A DNA stretch of 64,000 bases from Candidatus Brocadiaceae bacterium S225 (GCA_007859995.1 SMSL01000001.1:124001-188000); one strand, 5' to 3'. Shown: positions 34,243 to 42,939, counted from the stretch's first letter. Translations and numbers: made by a program. The notes: a model not told the origin generated them from the sequence alone.

Positions 34243-35388
34243 TTGAAAATACTCCATCTCTTCAGTGATTGGAAATGGACGGGCCCGGCAGAACCCGCGC
34301 TCAACCTCTGTGTTGAATTAAAAAAACGAGGACATGACGTTACACTTGCGTGCGGCAAGGCAATGGACGATTACCCGTTTCCACCGGATTCAGAGTCCAT
34401 TGAAAAATACGCATACGAACGTGATCTGGTACCGGTTACCAGGTTTAATCTAAGTAAACATTTCAGTCTTTTTAAGTACATCTCTGACATTAGGAATCTT
34501 TCTGTTTTCATGAACGATGAGAAGTTTGACATAGTCCACGTTCATCGAAATCAGGACCACCTGGTAGGCGGAATAGCCGCCAGACGTACCGGAAGGCGCT
34601 TGCCTGTAATACGTACAAATCACGACGGAGTTGCACTGAAAAAAAACCTGAGAAACAAAATATGCTTAACCAGACTCACGGATAAATTGATTGCCGTTTC
34701 AGAAGAGGCAAGGGTGGCAGACATGAACAGCTTTGGATTAGACGAAGATAAGACAATCATGATTAACGCCTCTATTGATTGCCAACGTTTCAACCCGGGA
34801 AGCGGACCGCTCACACACAGAAAACAGTTTGGAATGAAAGACGACGACATAGTCGTCGGTATTATAGCCAGGATCCAGACCCACCGAAGATTTCACATAC
34901 TTCTGCAGGCTATCAAGATCGCGTCTAAAGAAGTTCCAAAGTTAAAGTTACTCGTTATAGGCAGAGGCACTAAGGAGAAACAGCTTTTGACGGAACCTGC
35001 CAAAACTATGGGACTGGAAGACGTCGTAGTCCATCCGGGTTACCGCACAAGGGATTATGTGGAAGCGGTCTCATGCATGGATTTCAATATTTTCCTGATG
35101 CCAGGTACAGACGGTTCCTGCCGTGCGGTGAGGGAAGTAATGGCGATGGGGAAACCGGTAATTGCCGCCAATCGGGGAATGTTGTCCTCAATAGTGGATG
35201 ATAACATTACAGGATTTGTCATTGATGATACACCTGAAAATCTGGCAAAGGCTACTATAAAATTAGCTAATGATATTGAACTGAGAAAGAAAATGGCTAA
35301 CGCATCACTTAAAAAAGCACTGAACGTATTCTCCCAGGAATCTATGGCAGAAAAAGTTGAAAAAGTTTATGAATGTCTATTAAAGTAA
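34243..35388 (+). CDS. Family 4 glycosyltransferase
   Basis: A 381-residue GT-B enzyme with a TTG start preceded by AAAGGA. The N-domain begins ILHLFSDWKWTGPAEPALNL and contains FDIVHVHRNQDHLVGG; the C-domain has VVGIIARIQTHRRFHILLQA near 205-224, LLVIGRGTKEKQLL, and NIFLMPGTDGSCRAVREVMA, the GT4 donor motif. No close family is recognised. Fourth in the plus-strand glycan cluster. Confidence 0.83.
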   Translation: MKILHLFSDWKWTGPAEPALNLCVELKKRGHDVTLACGKAMDDYPFPPDSESIEKYAYERDLVPVTRFNLSKHFSLFKYISDIRNLSVFMNDEKFDIVHVHRNQDHLVGGIAARRTGRRLPVIRTNHDGVALKKNLRNKICLTRLTDKLIAVSEEARVADMNSFGLDEDKTIMINASIDCQRFNPGSGPLTHRKQFGMKDDDIVVGIIARIQTHRRFHILLQAIKIASKEVPKLKLLVIGRGTKEKQLLTEPAKTMGLEDVVVHPGYRTRDYVEAVSCMDFNIFLMPGTDGSCRAVREVMAMGKPVIAANRGMLSSIVDDNITGFVIDDTPENLAKATIKLANDIELRKKMANASLKKALNVFSQESMAEKVEKVYECLLK

Positions 35389-35413
35389 TAGTTTGAATTA
35401 AAGGAAAGACAAA

Positions 35414-36340
35414 ATGGAAATTAAATTCATGGGAACAAGAGCGGGAAAATTAATGTGGATATTAATTAAGATCGCCATAATGGGGCTGGTTATGGCAGGC
35501 ATTATAATAATTAATAGAAAATATTTTATGGAAGGAAGCGAATGTGCGGGAATATGTTCTCTGCCGCTTGATATCTCAGTATATACTCTGATGGTGATTA
35601 TTATTACTTCAACAGTTCAATCGGTTTTTGGTGTTGGGGTTTTACTGTTTGGCACACCTCTACTCCTTTTGCAATATGAAAAGCTCACCCTTGTACTTCC
35701 AATCGTCCTACCGATATCAATCGCTATCAATATTTTTCAGGTTGTCAAACACTACAAATACATAGATACCGACTTCTACAAAAAAATACTCTTCATAACC
35801 ATACCGTTTGTTATTGTATTCCTCGCTCTGGTTCTGTTTCTGGAGGCTAAATTTAATAACGTCGGCATTGGGATTTTCGTAGGCATGTTCATGTTATTTG
35901 TAGCCGTCAAAAGCTATTCCAGGAAAATAGAACAGATACTGAAGGCATTTGTGAAATATGAAAAAACATATTTTGTGGTTATGGGGATCATCCACGGACT
36001 GACAAACCTTGGCGGCTCACTGCTGACGGCAATCGTACACGAAAAAAATTATCCAAAGAACACCACCAGGGTCACTGTAGGGGTATCTTATGGGGCATTC
36101 GCATTTTTTCAGATATTGACCCTTTTATTAGCGATCATCGGTATTATCAGCATCCCCGGTTTTGCTGCTGAAAACATGAATATATCCCTCAGCAATGTTA
36201 TCTATCTGATTGTAGGCGTGGTTATTTTCCTGTTAACGGAAAGGTTTATTTATACAAACATAGACAATGAAAAATACAGTAAAATTTTCGCAGTATTCCT
36301 GTTTGTTTCCGGAATACTGCTCATCGTGAAATCGCTGTAG
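35414..36340 (+). CDS. TauE/SafE-family sulfite or small-anion exporter
   Basis: A 308-residue polytopic protein with about eight hydrophobic segments. The family repeat is seen as TVQSVFGVGVLLFGTPLLLL (near 73-92) and, in the second half, IIHGLTNLGGSLLTAIVHEK (near 192-211), the two gate repeats of TauE/SafE. Members export sulfite, sulfoacetate or similar anions; no specificity can be assigned. It ends the glycan cluster and its operon link is by spacing only (26 bp). Confidence 0.82.
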   Translation: MEIKFMGTRAGKLMWILIKIAIMGLVMAGIIIINRKYFMEGSECAGICSLPLDISVYTLMVIIITSTVQSVFGVGVLLFGTPLLLLQYEKLTLVLPIVLPISIAINIFQVVKHYKYIDTDFYKKILFITIPFVIVFLALVLFLEAKFNNVGIGIFVGMFMLFVAVKSYSRKIEQILKAFVKYEKTYFVVMGIIHGLTNLGGSLLTAIVHEKNYPKNTTRVTVGVSYGAFAFFQILTLLLAIIGIISIPGFAAENMNISLSNVIYLIVGVVIFLLTERFIYTNIDNEKYSKIFAVFLFVSGILLIVKSL

Positions 36341-36426
36341 TTCTCTTGGTATTCTTAATGTCTTGGCAAGAGGAAAAAAGAAATTTTTCTCACGCAGAGC
36401 CGCAGAGAACGTCAAAAACTAATGTA

Positions 36427-36681
36427 TCAGTTTGTGCGTCTTTTCAGGGACTTTTTATGTTTTGCTGCATATAGATCAAGAATCCTTCGAATCATTGCCT
36501 GATATGATGTATGGTGCCTCCTGGCATCTTTCCTAAAAAACTCAACACTTGATTTGCTCAAAGACATAGTGACCTTTACATTTTCCTCCTTAAACACCAA
36601 ATCTTCCGGTGCCGGTAGAAAATCATCAATCACTTTCAACTTGCCAAGTGGCTCATCTGTATATTTAATTTTGTTCTTCAT
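36427..36681 (-). CDS. BrnA-like antitoxin, CopG/ribbon-helix-helix type
   Basis: An 84-residue protein with KVIDDFLPAPEDLVFKEENVKVTM followed by a ribbon-helix-helix-like C-terminal half (SLSKSSVEFFRKDARRHHTS and YQAMIRRILDLYAAKH), the BrnA pattern in which the first stretch spans residues 16-39. BrnA represses and neutralises the BrnT ribonuclease. Its start overlaps the degenerate brnT remnant by 17 bp, the normal operon arrangement. A ribosome binding site GGAGGAGG lies upstream. Confidence 0.78.
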   Translation of the reverse strand: MKNKIKYTDEPLGKLKVIDDFLPAPEDLVFKEENVKVTMSLSKSSVEFFRKDARRHHTSYQAMIRRILDLYAAKHKKSLKRRTN

Positions 36682-36857
36682 AAATCTTTTTACCCCTCCT
36701 CCAATATCCTGCGCCTATTACTCGAATTATATCATTTCGGTAAGTAAATCTGACGGTGATGATCGGCAAAGGCGTATTAAGCTAATTCAAATGGTACACC
36801 GTGCTTTTCCCCGTTCTCACGGTTTTTGAGCTCATTCCATTCGAAGTATTTACCATA
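36665..36857 (-). pseudogene. BrnT toxin remnant with internal deletion
   Basis: Upstream of the antitoxin, minus-strand frames contain the two ends of a BrnT protein: YFEWNELKNRENGEKHGVPF plus ELA then stop, and, in another frame after about 20 bp, ITVRFTYRNDIIRVIGAG with YWRRGKKIYEEQN to a TAA at 36665. BrnT is normally about 90 residues (FEWDxNKxxxNxxKHGVSFEEA ... VVFTYR ... ISARxANxxERxxYEE). About 30 central residues are missing and no in-frame ATG exists, so the toxin is dead. Confidence 0.7.
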
Positions 36858-36950
36858 AAAAACTATGTTAGAACACATACAATATGCCACATAAATCTAC
36901 ATATAATTGCATGGGCTTATAATATTCCTGATTTTAAATCCTTTTTTATT

Positions 36951-37018
36951 TATCGTCTACGAGGATAATTTATTAGAGTTGATTTTAATTTCAACAATAA
37001 TAACACATCTACGATATT
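36951..37018. repeat. REP-like two-hairpin element, copy A
   Basis: Begins ATCGTCTACGAGGAT and ends ACATCTACGATATT, with TTCAACAATAAT between, about 68 bp. It is a diverged copy of the repeat flanking the transposase at 40.3 kb (copies B-E). The rest of 36858-37172 is AT-rich without a gene. Confidence 0.6.
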
Positions 37019-37172
37019 CCCTCTATTCAGATCCTAATTCGTTATTCGGAGTTCGATATTCTCCATTCACCTTACTTCTTTTTTTCTGTTAACGGTATTT
37101 ATTTCTTTGTGTCTCTGTGCCTTTGTGCGATTACCTTCTTCAATGTTATTTCTTTCACAACTTTAGCTCACT

Positions 37173-37394
37173 TCAAACCTTAGACACTTTTAACTCCTTA
37201 TCTCTCCGATGATAGCCGGTCTCTTTAACCAGCCGCTCTGCCTCTTTGAAATGCTCCTGAAACTTTGTCTGCATCTCCTCTTTAGTTAAGGTTAGGGTCT
37301 CACCATTCTCAATTATCTGAAAATCTTTATTTGTCAACTGTTCTCTTATATTCCGGCACGCCTCCAGGTGATAGTCGGTAAGATGTAATCTCAT
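37173..37394 (-). CDS. C-terminal TPR fragment of a broken TIR-STAND gene
   Basis: A 73-residue frame, MRLHLTDYHLEACRNIREQL onwards, that is the in-frame end of the TPR region of the gene at 37391-39637. Reading upstream of its Met in the same frame gives DELPRALFARATLSRHKKDF and DDLDEAREIAEYGQ, a tetratricopeptide pattern that the larger frame loses after a one-base deletion near 37529-37531. It is not an independent gene. Confidence 0.75.
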   Translation of the reverse strand: MRLHLTDYHLEACRNIREQLTNKDFQIIENGETLTLTKEEMQTKFQEHFKEAERLVKETGYHRRDKELKVSKV

Positions 37395-39637
37395 CTGCCC
37401 ATATTCTGCAATTTCCCTGGCCTCATCAAGATCGTCCCAGGATTTGTAAAAATCTTTTTTATGCCTGGAAAGAGTTGCACGGGCAAATAAAGCACGAGGT
37501 AATTCATCCCGATAACCAGCTTCTCGGAACTATTAATTGACTGATTTAAGTAATCATCACTTTCTATAAAATCAGATGAATTATTATCAATAACTTGCAT
37601 CATTAAGGCTTTGCCTATTGAGAGATTATTAAATCCAAAATCGGCAACTGGGGTTGTTGTCTGTATTTTAATAACGCATCGTACCATCTCCAGCACAGGC
37701 TGATATTTTCCCATAGAAAGTACCAAGTCACAAAATCTAAAACCCGGCAAAGAACAGAGCCAAGGGTATTCAGGTTGATTCTTTTTTTGAATATTCTCAG
37801 CTTCAATAAACAGTTTTTCCGCAACTTTGATTTTGCCTTCTTGGTGTAAAGCATCTGCAAAAGTAGTACGATTTATCATTTTCTGTACCCACTCCCATCT
37901 GCTATCTGCAATGATCACACACTGCTCACAATATTTTTGTGCGGATGCCACGTCACCAAGCGTAAGATACAGTTCGCTGAGGTTGGAGGCAATTCTTGCT
38001 ACTTCTAAATAATTACTTTGTTCGATACGCATTTCAAGTGCTGTTTTCGTTGGCTGAATTGCTCTAGAAAGTTCTCCAACTGCACGGAGAGCAAATCCTG
38101 ACCAGCTTAAAACTGCGGCCTTAACGTCATCATTTAATCCATAAAATGGTTTGCTCCAAGGTTTTTCAAAAAAAAAGAATAAACAAGAAAGTATAACACC
38201 AAATGCTCCAAGTTTATGTTCCAAATATGCTTCTCCTCGCCTTCTTATTTTTTTAGAATATATATCATCCATTGCCTCCTGATGTTTCCCTGCCAGACAT
38301 CCATGCATCACTGCCGCAAAGAGCGGTTCCATCTCTTCAAGCGTATCTGGCAATTCTTTTTTAGGCAGGTCCCTGTAATATTCATACAATCGTGCATGCA
38401 CCTGTTTCCAACCATCGGGATTCCGTTGTTTCAGTTTTCCACCAAAGTGTTCTCGGATTAAGGGGTGGCAGTCAATGGTGTCTGGACGGTGTTCGCTCTT
38501 TTCAAAAAGAAGTTTGTGTCTCCTGAGTTTTTCTAATGTTGTTAACCAATCGCTACCGCTAGTATCAATAATTTTATCAAATAAACCGGAAATAGTATTA
38601 TCACGAATGATTGCATCAATCGCATCAATAGGAACCGGGCGGTCAAAAAACCCCAGTATTGAAAGAAGCTGGTATTCAGCAGACGCGCTGCCAAAGTGGT
38701 TTGCAAATGCTTCAATGATGCGGCAAGCATGCTTACCCTGCTTATCAGGAATATCTAAATCGGAAATACTGTCTGCTTTTTCCAGTGGGTGATTTTCGAA
38801 CATACGGAGATATTCTGCCAGTAAGTTAATGGCTAAAGCGTGGTTGCCAAATTGTTGCACCATACGTTCCAGCTCTTTTTCAGAACCGAAAATTCTTCGC
38901 ATCTCCAGTAGTTTTCTGCCAGCCACATCAGAAATATGTTCAAGGTTCTCCTGTTTTGCCTTCTTTGTATAGCGGTCAAGTTCCGGCACATGTTCACGGG
39001 TTGTTATAACGCAGAGCCCTTTACTTTTTTTCACAAGCTCTTTAATGAGTGTCTCCAGGGCAGGATCCTTTATTTTTCCTTTTTCAACTTTATCAGCAGC
39101 CTGCAAAGGCTCCAGCCCATCGAGTATCAGTAGAGTTTTGTGGTTATTTATGAGCCTAGACAACCGTTTCCCTTTATCCCACGGCGACCCCAGACTTGGA
39201 TCTGCATCTCCGAACCATTCCAGAGCATTACTGATAAACATATCAGCAGAAATCACCTGTTCTTTTGTTCCTTGGGAATAAAATGACCATGCATATATTT
39301 TTTCTGCATCACGGTAATTATCCCAGCGCATTTTCTCTACCCATTTATTGATGAGCGTGGATTTCCCGACGCCGCCGTACGCCACAAAACTGATAATGTT
39401 GGTGGCATCTGATTCCCACGCTTCATTTAGAAGTGTTAATTCTTCCTGCCTGCCAAAGAGTTCGAACCCTGTTTGTGGAAGTCTGGTTATGTCGACATGC
39501 TGAGCTTCCAGAGTAGGATACGTTTTCTTTTCAGGATCTGTACTCTCAAAATCTTTATTGACCTGCTTTATCACCCTCTCAAGTCGCATATCCCATTCCG
39601 CTTTATCCGTGAAATTAGCATAATTAAAAATCTTCAA
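37391..39637 (-). CDS. STAND NTPase with TPR region (middle part of a broken TIR-STAND-TPR gene)
   Basis: A 748-residue frame from a TTG. It shows FELFGRQEELTLLNEAWE, the P-loop VAYGGVGKSTLINKW (GGVGKST at 88-94), Walker B TLLILDGLEPL (near 167-177), the sensor LCVITTREHVPEL and a winged-helix-like middle, then TPR-like helices from about 500 (NLSELYLTLGDVASAQKYCE). STAND proteins act as switch ATPases in immunity and regulation. The N-terminal LKIFNYANFTDKAEWDMRL is the linker normally fused to a TIR domain, found one frame away in the next upstream frame. The last 50 residues are out of frame. Likely one gene of about 930 codons inactivated by two deletions, or two sequencing errors. Confidence 0.85.
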   Translation of the reverse strand: MKIFNYANFTDKAEWDMRLERVIKQVNKDFESTDPEKKTYPTLEAQHVDITRLPQTGFELFGRQEELTLLNEAWESDATNIISFVAYGGVGKSTLINKWVEKMRWDNYRDAEKIYAWSFYSQGTKEQVISADMFISNALEWFGDADPSLGSPWDKGKRLSRLINNHKTLLILDGLEPLQAADKVEKGKIKDPALETLIKELVKKSKGLCVITTREHVPELDRYTKKAKQENLEHISDVAGRKLLEMRRIFGSEKELERMVQQFGNHALAINLLAEYLRMFENHPLEKADSISDLDIPDKQGKHACRIIEAFANHFGSASAEYQLLSILGFFDRPVPIDAIDAIIRDNTISGLFDKIIDTSGSDWLTTLEKLRRHKLLFEKSEHRPDTIDCHPLIREHFGGKLKQRNPDGWKQVHARLYEYYRDLPKKELPDTLEEMEPLFAAVMHGCLAGKHQEAMDDIYSKKIRRRGEAYLEHKLGAFGVILSCLFFFFEKPWSKPFYGLNDDVKAAVLSWSGFALRAVGELSRAIQPTKTALEMRIEQSNYLEVARIASNLSELYLTLGDVASAQKYCEQCVIIADSRWEWVQKMINRTTFADALHQEGKIKVAEKLFIEAENIQKKNQPEYPWLCSLPGFRFCDLVLSMGKYQPVLEMVRCVIKIQTTTPVADFGFNNLSIGKALMMQVIDNNSSDFIESDDYLNQSINSSEKLVIGMNYLVLYLPVQLFPGIKKIFTNPGTILMRPGKLQNMGR

Positions 39638-39954
39638 CCTTTTGGGATATCACATTTTTCAAGCATTAATGGAAAAATCTTTTTATTAAGATTGAGTGGA
39701 GAATCAGTCTGTAACATAACACCCTCAAATTGAGTAAATTCACTATTTACCCAATTGGGAGTATATACAAGAATTGTTTTCGTGCAGGTTTCGGTAGCTT
39801 CTTCCATACATAATAAAGAAAGCTTCCCAATCTCAAAATCCCGATAATCAATGTGACAGGAGATTCCATTCTTTTCGAGATTTGTAAGCAGATAGTCTTT
39901 TACCCACTTTTGGTCTTTATGGCTGTAGCTGATAAATACGGAAGGCTTATCCAT
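39634..39954 (-). CDS. TIR domain (N-terminal part of the broken TIR-STAND-TPR gene)
   Basis: A 106-residue TIR domain: VFISYSHKDQKWVKDYL at 5-21, GISCHIDYRDFEIGK at 30-44, then CMEEATETCTKTILVYTPNW, and FEGVMLQTDSPLNL, ending LEKCDIPKG and a stop. TIR domains in bacterial defence degrade NAD or make signal nucleotides; a Glu in CMEEA is the candidate catalytic residue. Adding one A to the four-A run (39640-39643 on the plus strand as T) joins it to RLKIFNYANF of the STAND gene. Starts at ATG; no upstream partner. Confidence 0.83.
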   Translation of the reverse strand: MDKPSVFISYSHKDQKWVKDYLLTNLEKNGISCHIDYRDFEIGKLSLLCMEEATETCTKTILVYTPNWVNSEFTQFEGVMLQTDSPLNLNKKIFPLMLEKCDIPKG

Positions 39955-40045
39955 TTATCCATCCTGAATATAATTTTTTTCCTAATTTCCTATTCGATAA
40001 TTTTTGTCGAGACCCGGTTACAACATAAGTACGAGCCTTTTGTTT

Positions 40046-40112
40046 ATCCTCTACGTGGATAATTTATGGGAATTTTTTTATTTCTACAATAATTGAACAT
40101 CTACAATGTTTT
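40046..40112. repeat. REP-like two-hairpin element, copy B
   Basis: ATCCTCTACGTGGAT, then TTTCTACAATAATTG, then ACATCTACAATGT: two small palindromes (loops with CTAC) about 45 bp apart, same orientation as copies A and E. Confidence 0.7.
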
Positions 40113-40150
40113 GCTGATACAGTTGTTATCTTCTAATTTTCACAATAAAT

Positions 40151-40223
40151 AACCTCTTAGAAGTTACTGCTAACATGTCATGATTTCAAATGTTTAGAAC
40201 GATTAAAAACACCTGCAATGTTT
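40151..40223. repeat. REP-like element, diverged copy C
   Basis: AACCTCTTAGAAGTT followed at about 55 bp by AAACACCTGCAATGTTT, imperfect palindromes in the layout of the other copies. The most diverged copy. Confidence 0.45.
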
Positions 40224-40258
40224 CTGGTGATATGATCTATTTCCATATGCCTTTAGCA

Positions 40259-40324
40259 AACCTCGTAGAGGTTGCATTATTGTAGAAACAGAAACCCACC
40301 TGTTTTAAATCCTTGTAGAGGATT
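40259..40324. repeat. REP-like two-hairpin element, copy D, inverted
   Basis: AACCTCGTAGAGGTT, then TTGTAGAAAC (complement of GTTTCTACAA), then ATCCTTGTAGAGGAT. This is opposite in orientation to copies B and E, and ends 8 bp from the transposase stop codon. Confidence 0.75.
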
Positions 40325-40331
40325 CATAATA

Positions 40332-40796
40332 TTATTCAAAAAAATTAAACAGATATTTCTTATCATATTCAATATCAAATCGTTTTAGTAATTCAATATA
40401 TTCTTCGCGAAAGGTGCCCTTTTTATGGTGTATATCCTGATTTTTTACATAATTATAAACATTATCCAATTGGGATTTTCCATAGGAAAATGCACCATAA
40501 CCGTCTTGCCAATGAAATTTGCCTCGAAACCAGCCCTTCTCATTGATAAATGTGGATGAACATTTTTTTATTGTTCCGACCAGATCTGAGATCTTATCGT
40601 CTGGGTTTAATCCGATTAAAACATGAATGTGGTCAGGCATTCCATTAATTATTATAGATTTATGTTTTCTGTTTGTAATGATACCGCTGATATAGCTGAA
40701 AACTTCGGGTTGTATCTCCTTTTTCAATAACCGTTCTCGATATTTTGGTGCAAAGACCAATTGTGTGTATAATTGTGTGAATACACCCGGTTTCAT
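40332..40796 (-). CDS. IS200/IS605-like Y1 transposase, RAYT-type
   Basis: A 154-residue HUH endonuclease. The histidine pair is in NGMPDHIHVLIGL (H56, H58) and the catalytic Tyr is in VYNYVKNQ (Tyr116 of YxxxQ). FRGKFHWQDGYGAFSYGKSQ and EEYIELLKRFDIEYD are typical of this transposase group. It lacks a TnpB partner and is flanked by inverted palindromic repeats (copies D and E), the arrangement of REP-associated tyrosine transposases that mobilise REP elements. Intact and full length. Confidence 0.88.
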   Translation of the reverse strand: MKPGVFTQLYTQLVFAPKYRERLLKKEIQPEVFSYISGIITNRKHKSIIINGMPDHIHVLIGLNPDDKISDLVGTIKKCSSTFINEKGWFRGKFHWQDGYGAFSYGKSQLDNVYNYVKNQDIHHKKGTFREEYIELLKRFDIEYDKKYLFNFFE

Positions 40797-40818
40797 ATTA
40801 TACCTGCCTTTTTTATAT

Positions 40819-40887
40819 ATCCTCTACGAGGATATTTTCTGGCGTTGATTTTGGTTTCTACAATAATTAAACGTCTACGACGTTTTT
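40819..40887. repeat. REP-like two-hairpin element, copy E
   Basis: ATCCTCTACGAGGAT (perfect 15-bp palindrome, 40819-40833), GTTTCTACAATAATTAAAC and AACGTCTACGACGTT (perfect 15-bp, 40870-40884). It begins 22 bp upstream of the transposase start codon. Best preserved copy. Confidence 0.8.
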
Positions 40888-40982
40888 GATGTTATGTTTA
40901 GCTAAGGCATTACGTATAAATTAAATGGCCTGGATAAATCCTAAAGAGGGTATCCATTTTACTAGCCTTGAAATACAGTAAC

Positions 40983-41180
40983 TTAAAGTTGATGCTTTCC
41001 CTTCGATTTTTCTTCAAGAGCTTCCTTAATCAGGAAATCCAGCGTTCCTGCTTCTGAATCCGCTAAAATCTGCTTATCCCATTTTTCCCAGTCTTTTTCC
41101 GAAAACCACTGCCTCAATTGGACATAATCATTCTCTGGAAGGGTTTCTATCGCTTCTTTGATTTCGCTTACTGTTGACAT
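40983..41180 (-). CDS. Small antitoxin-like protein, orphan
   Basis: A 65-residue protein: MSTVSEIKEAIETLPENDYV, QLRQWFSEKDWEKWDKQIL and ADSEAGTLDFLIKEALEEKS match the antitoxins (uncharacterised Phd-like small family) found next to ParE/RelE toxins. No toxin frame follows on the minus strand in 40888-40982 before the REP element, so the toxin may have been lost when the transposase element arrived. GGGGAGAGCAG upstream serves as ribosome binding site. Confidence 0.65.
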   Translation of the reverse strand: MSTVSEIKEAIETLPENDYVQLRQWFSEKDWEKWDKQILADSEAGTLDFLIKEALEEKSKGKHQL

Positions 41181-41311
41181 TCTGCTCTCCCCTCAAATTC
41201 AAGGTTATTGTTTTTAGTAGCATAGCACGTCACATGAATAATAGAAGTATCGTTTTTTTGGCTAACAACATTTATGTGCATGTCTTGATCTCGCATCAAG
41301 TTTCATTATAA

Positions 41312-42886
41312 TCACTTCCACACCAGATAGTCTTCAATCGCCAGATAATCGAGACCACATCCGAAGAAGGTCATTATTGCATCGCGGGGTGTACAGACAA
41401 TCGGTTGACCGGCTACGTTGAAACTGGTGTTGAGAAGCGCCGGAACTCCCGTTATCTTTTTGAATTCGTTGATCAATTCCCAGTACCTGGGGGCAACCTC
41501 TTTCCTGACAGACTGCACCCTTACCGTATTGTCTACATGCGCGGCGGAAACGATATCAGAAACTTTTTCCTCAATAGCCTGGAACGCAATTATCATGAAT
41601 GGGGAATTGTAAGGCTGTTTTACGTAATCAGCATAATCCTCAGCAAGGAATGACGGAGCGAAGGGTCTCCATGGTTCTCTTCCCTTGATACTCTTATTTA
41701 CAATATCCTTCATATCCTTATTTTTCGGATTACCCAGTATGCTTCTGCCTCCGAGCGCCCTCGGGCCGAATTCCATCCTGCCCTGAAACCAGCCGACTGT
41801 TTTATTGTCCGCAATCAGTGCGGCAGCCTCTTTAGCAATATCATTAGACCGCTTGAAATTGTTCAGTTTATATCTCTTTAATTCGTATTCAACTTCCTCA
41901 TTAGTGTAGTCCGGGCCATAATAAGGGTGTTCTAAAACAATGTCAGGCCTATGCCCCACGACATCTTTGTAGACACTTACGGCAGCGCCTAATGCCGTAC
42001 CGATATCATGAGCAGCAGGCTGGATAAATATATTTTCAACGTGATCTGATCTCAAGAGTACGCCATTCATTGAGCAGTTCAAGGCGCACCCGCCTGACAC
42101 ACAGAGGTTTTCAGACCCGGATAAATTACGAAGATATAAGCTCATCCGGAGCGCAGCTCTCTCAAGTGTGTGCTGTACGGTTGCGGCAAGGTCTTTGTGA
42201 TGCTGGTTTAACTCTTCACCCTGTTTCCTTTGTGTAACACCCGCAAGGTATTTCTTAAAACCCTTCTTATCGATTACCGGTATGTCTCTGTCCCAGTCAA
42301 TGAAGGTAAATTCATTTTCATCATGTTGCCCATAGGCCGCCAGCCCCATGATCTTCCCTTCATCGCTATGAGATTTAAAACCCAACATACTCGTAATCTC
42401 ACCGTACAAGTGTCCCCAGCTGTTTCTGTTGGGTATTGACTTGATCACCCTGAGTTCATCGCCCTCTCCAATCGCAAGGATGCCGGATTCACTGCCGCCA
42501 TAACCATCCAGTGATACGATATTTGAACGGTCAAATCCGGATACATAATACGAGCTTAATGCGTGAGCAACGTGATGGTTCACGAATCTCATTTTGTCAT
42601 CCATATGTCTGAATGGCAACTGCCTGAGCAGAAACTCCCAGGGATATCGTTTCTTCTTTTTCTGTCGTTCCGCAGATTCCCACCCGATGGCAATATAATC
42701 AACCTCATCCAATGTTACCCCCGCCCTTTTGAGACAAAACTCAATAGACATATCTGCAGATGCCCTTGGTGAATGTTTAAACCTGTTAAACCTCTCTTCC
42801 TCAACCATGGCAATCAATTTGCCATCTACAAGGATGCATGCCCCATTATTCCACGATATAGGGTGTGTTACTCCCAGAATTATCAT
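41312..42886 (-). CDS. O-carbamoyltransferase (NodU/CmcH/TobZ family), copy 1
   Basis: A 524-residue carbamoyltransferase that carbamoylates hydroxyls of sugars or antibiotics from carbamoyl phosphate and ATP. The N-terminal Kae1-like domain has ILGVTHPISWNNGACILVDGK, VEEERFNRFKHSPRA and a metal-binding HHVAHALSSYYVSGF; the C-terminal domain shows GWFQGRMEFGPRALGGRSIL, PFAPSF and GVPALLNTSFNVAGQPIV, family landmarks. Both domains appear complete, though it is shorter than many members. A nearly identical gene follows upstream by 53 bp, so it is a tandem duplicate. The acceptor is unknown; a surface glycan is a reasonable guess given the region. Confidence 0.9.
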   Translation of the reverse strand: MIILGVTHPISWNNGACILVDGKLIAMVEEERFNRFKHSPRASADMSIEFCLKRAGVTLDEVDYIAIGWESAERQKKKKRYPWEFLLRQLPFRHMDDKMRFVNHHVAHALSSYYVSGFDRSNIVSLDGYGGSESGILAIGEGDELRVIKSIPNRNSWGHLYGEITSMLGFKSHSDEGKIMGLAAYGQHDENEFTFIDWDRDIPVIDKKGFKKYLAGVTQRKQGEELNQHHKDLAATVQHTLERAALRMSLYLRNLSGSENLCVSGGCALNCSMNGVLLRSDHVENIFIQPAAHDIGTALGAAVSVYKDVVGHRPDIVLEHPYYGPDYTNEEVEYELKRYKLNNFKRSNDIAKEAAALIADNKTVGWFQGRMEFGPRALGGRSILGNPKNKDMKDIVNKSIKGREPWRPFAPSFLAEDYADYVKQPYNSPFMIIAFQAIEEKVSDIVSAAHVDNTVRVQSVRKEVAPRYWELINEFKKITGVPALLNTSFNVAGQPIVCTPRDAIMTFFGCGLDYLAIEDYLVWK

Positions 42887-42939
42887 ATAAATTTCTCCTA
42901 TCTTTAACCGTCACTTATGTATATATATTTTCCCGGAGT

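Noticed and set aside
39634-39660. Programmed frameshift between TIR and STAND frames
   Set aside because: An AAAA run alone without a stimulatory structure or slippery heptamer is not sufficient, and a second deletion occurs at the other end; decay or sequence error is simpler.
40046-40887. CRISPR array
   Set aside because: The repeats are palindromic, unevenly spaced, in both orientations and without spacers or cas genes; they fit REP/RAYT.
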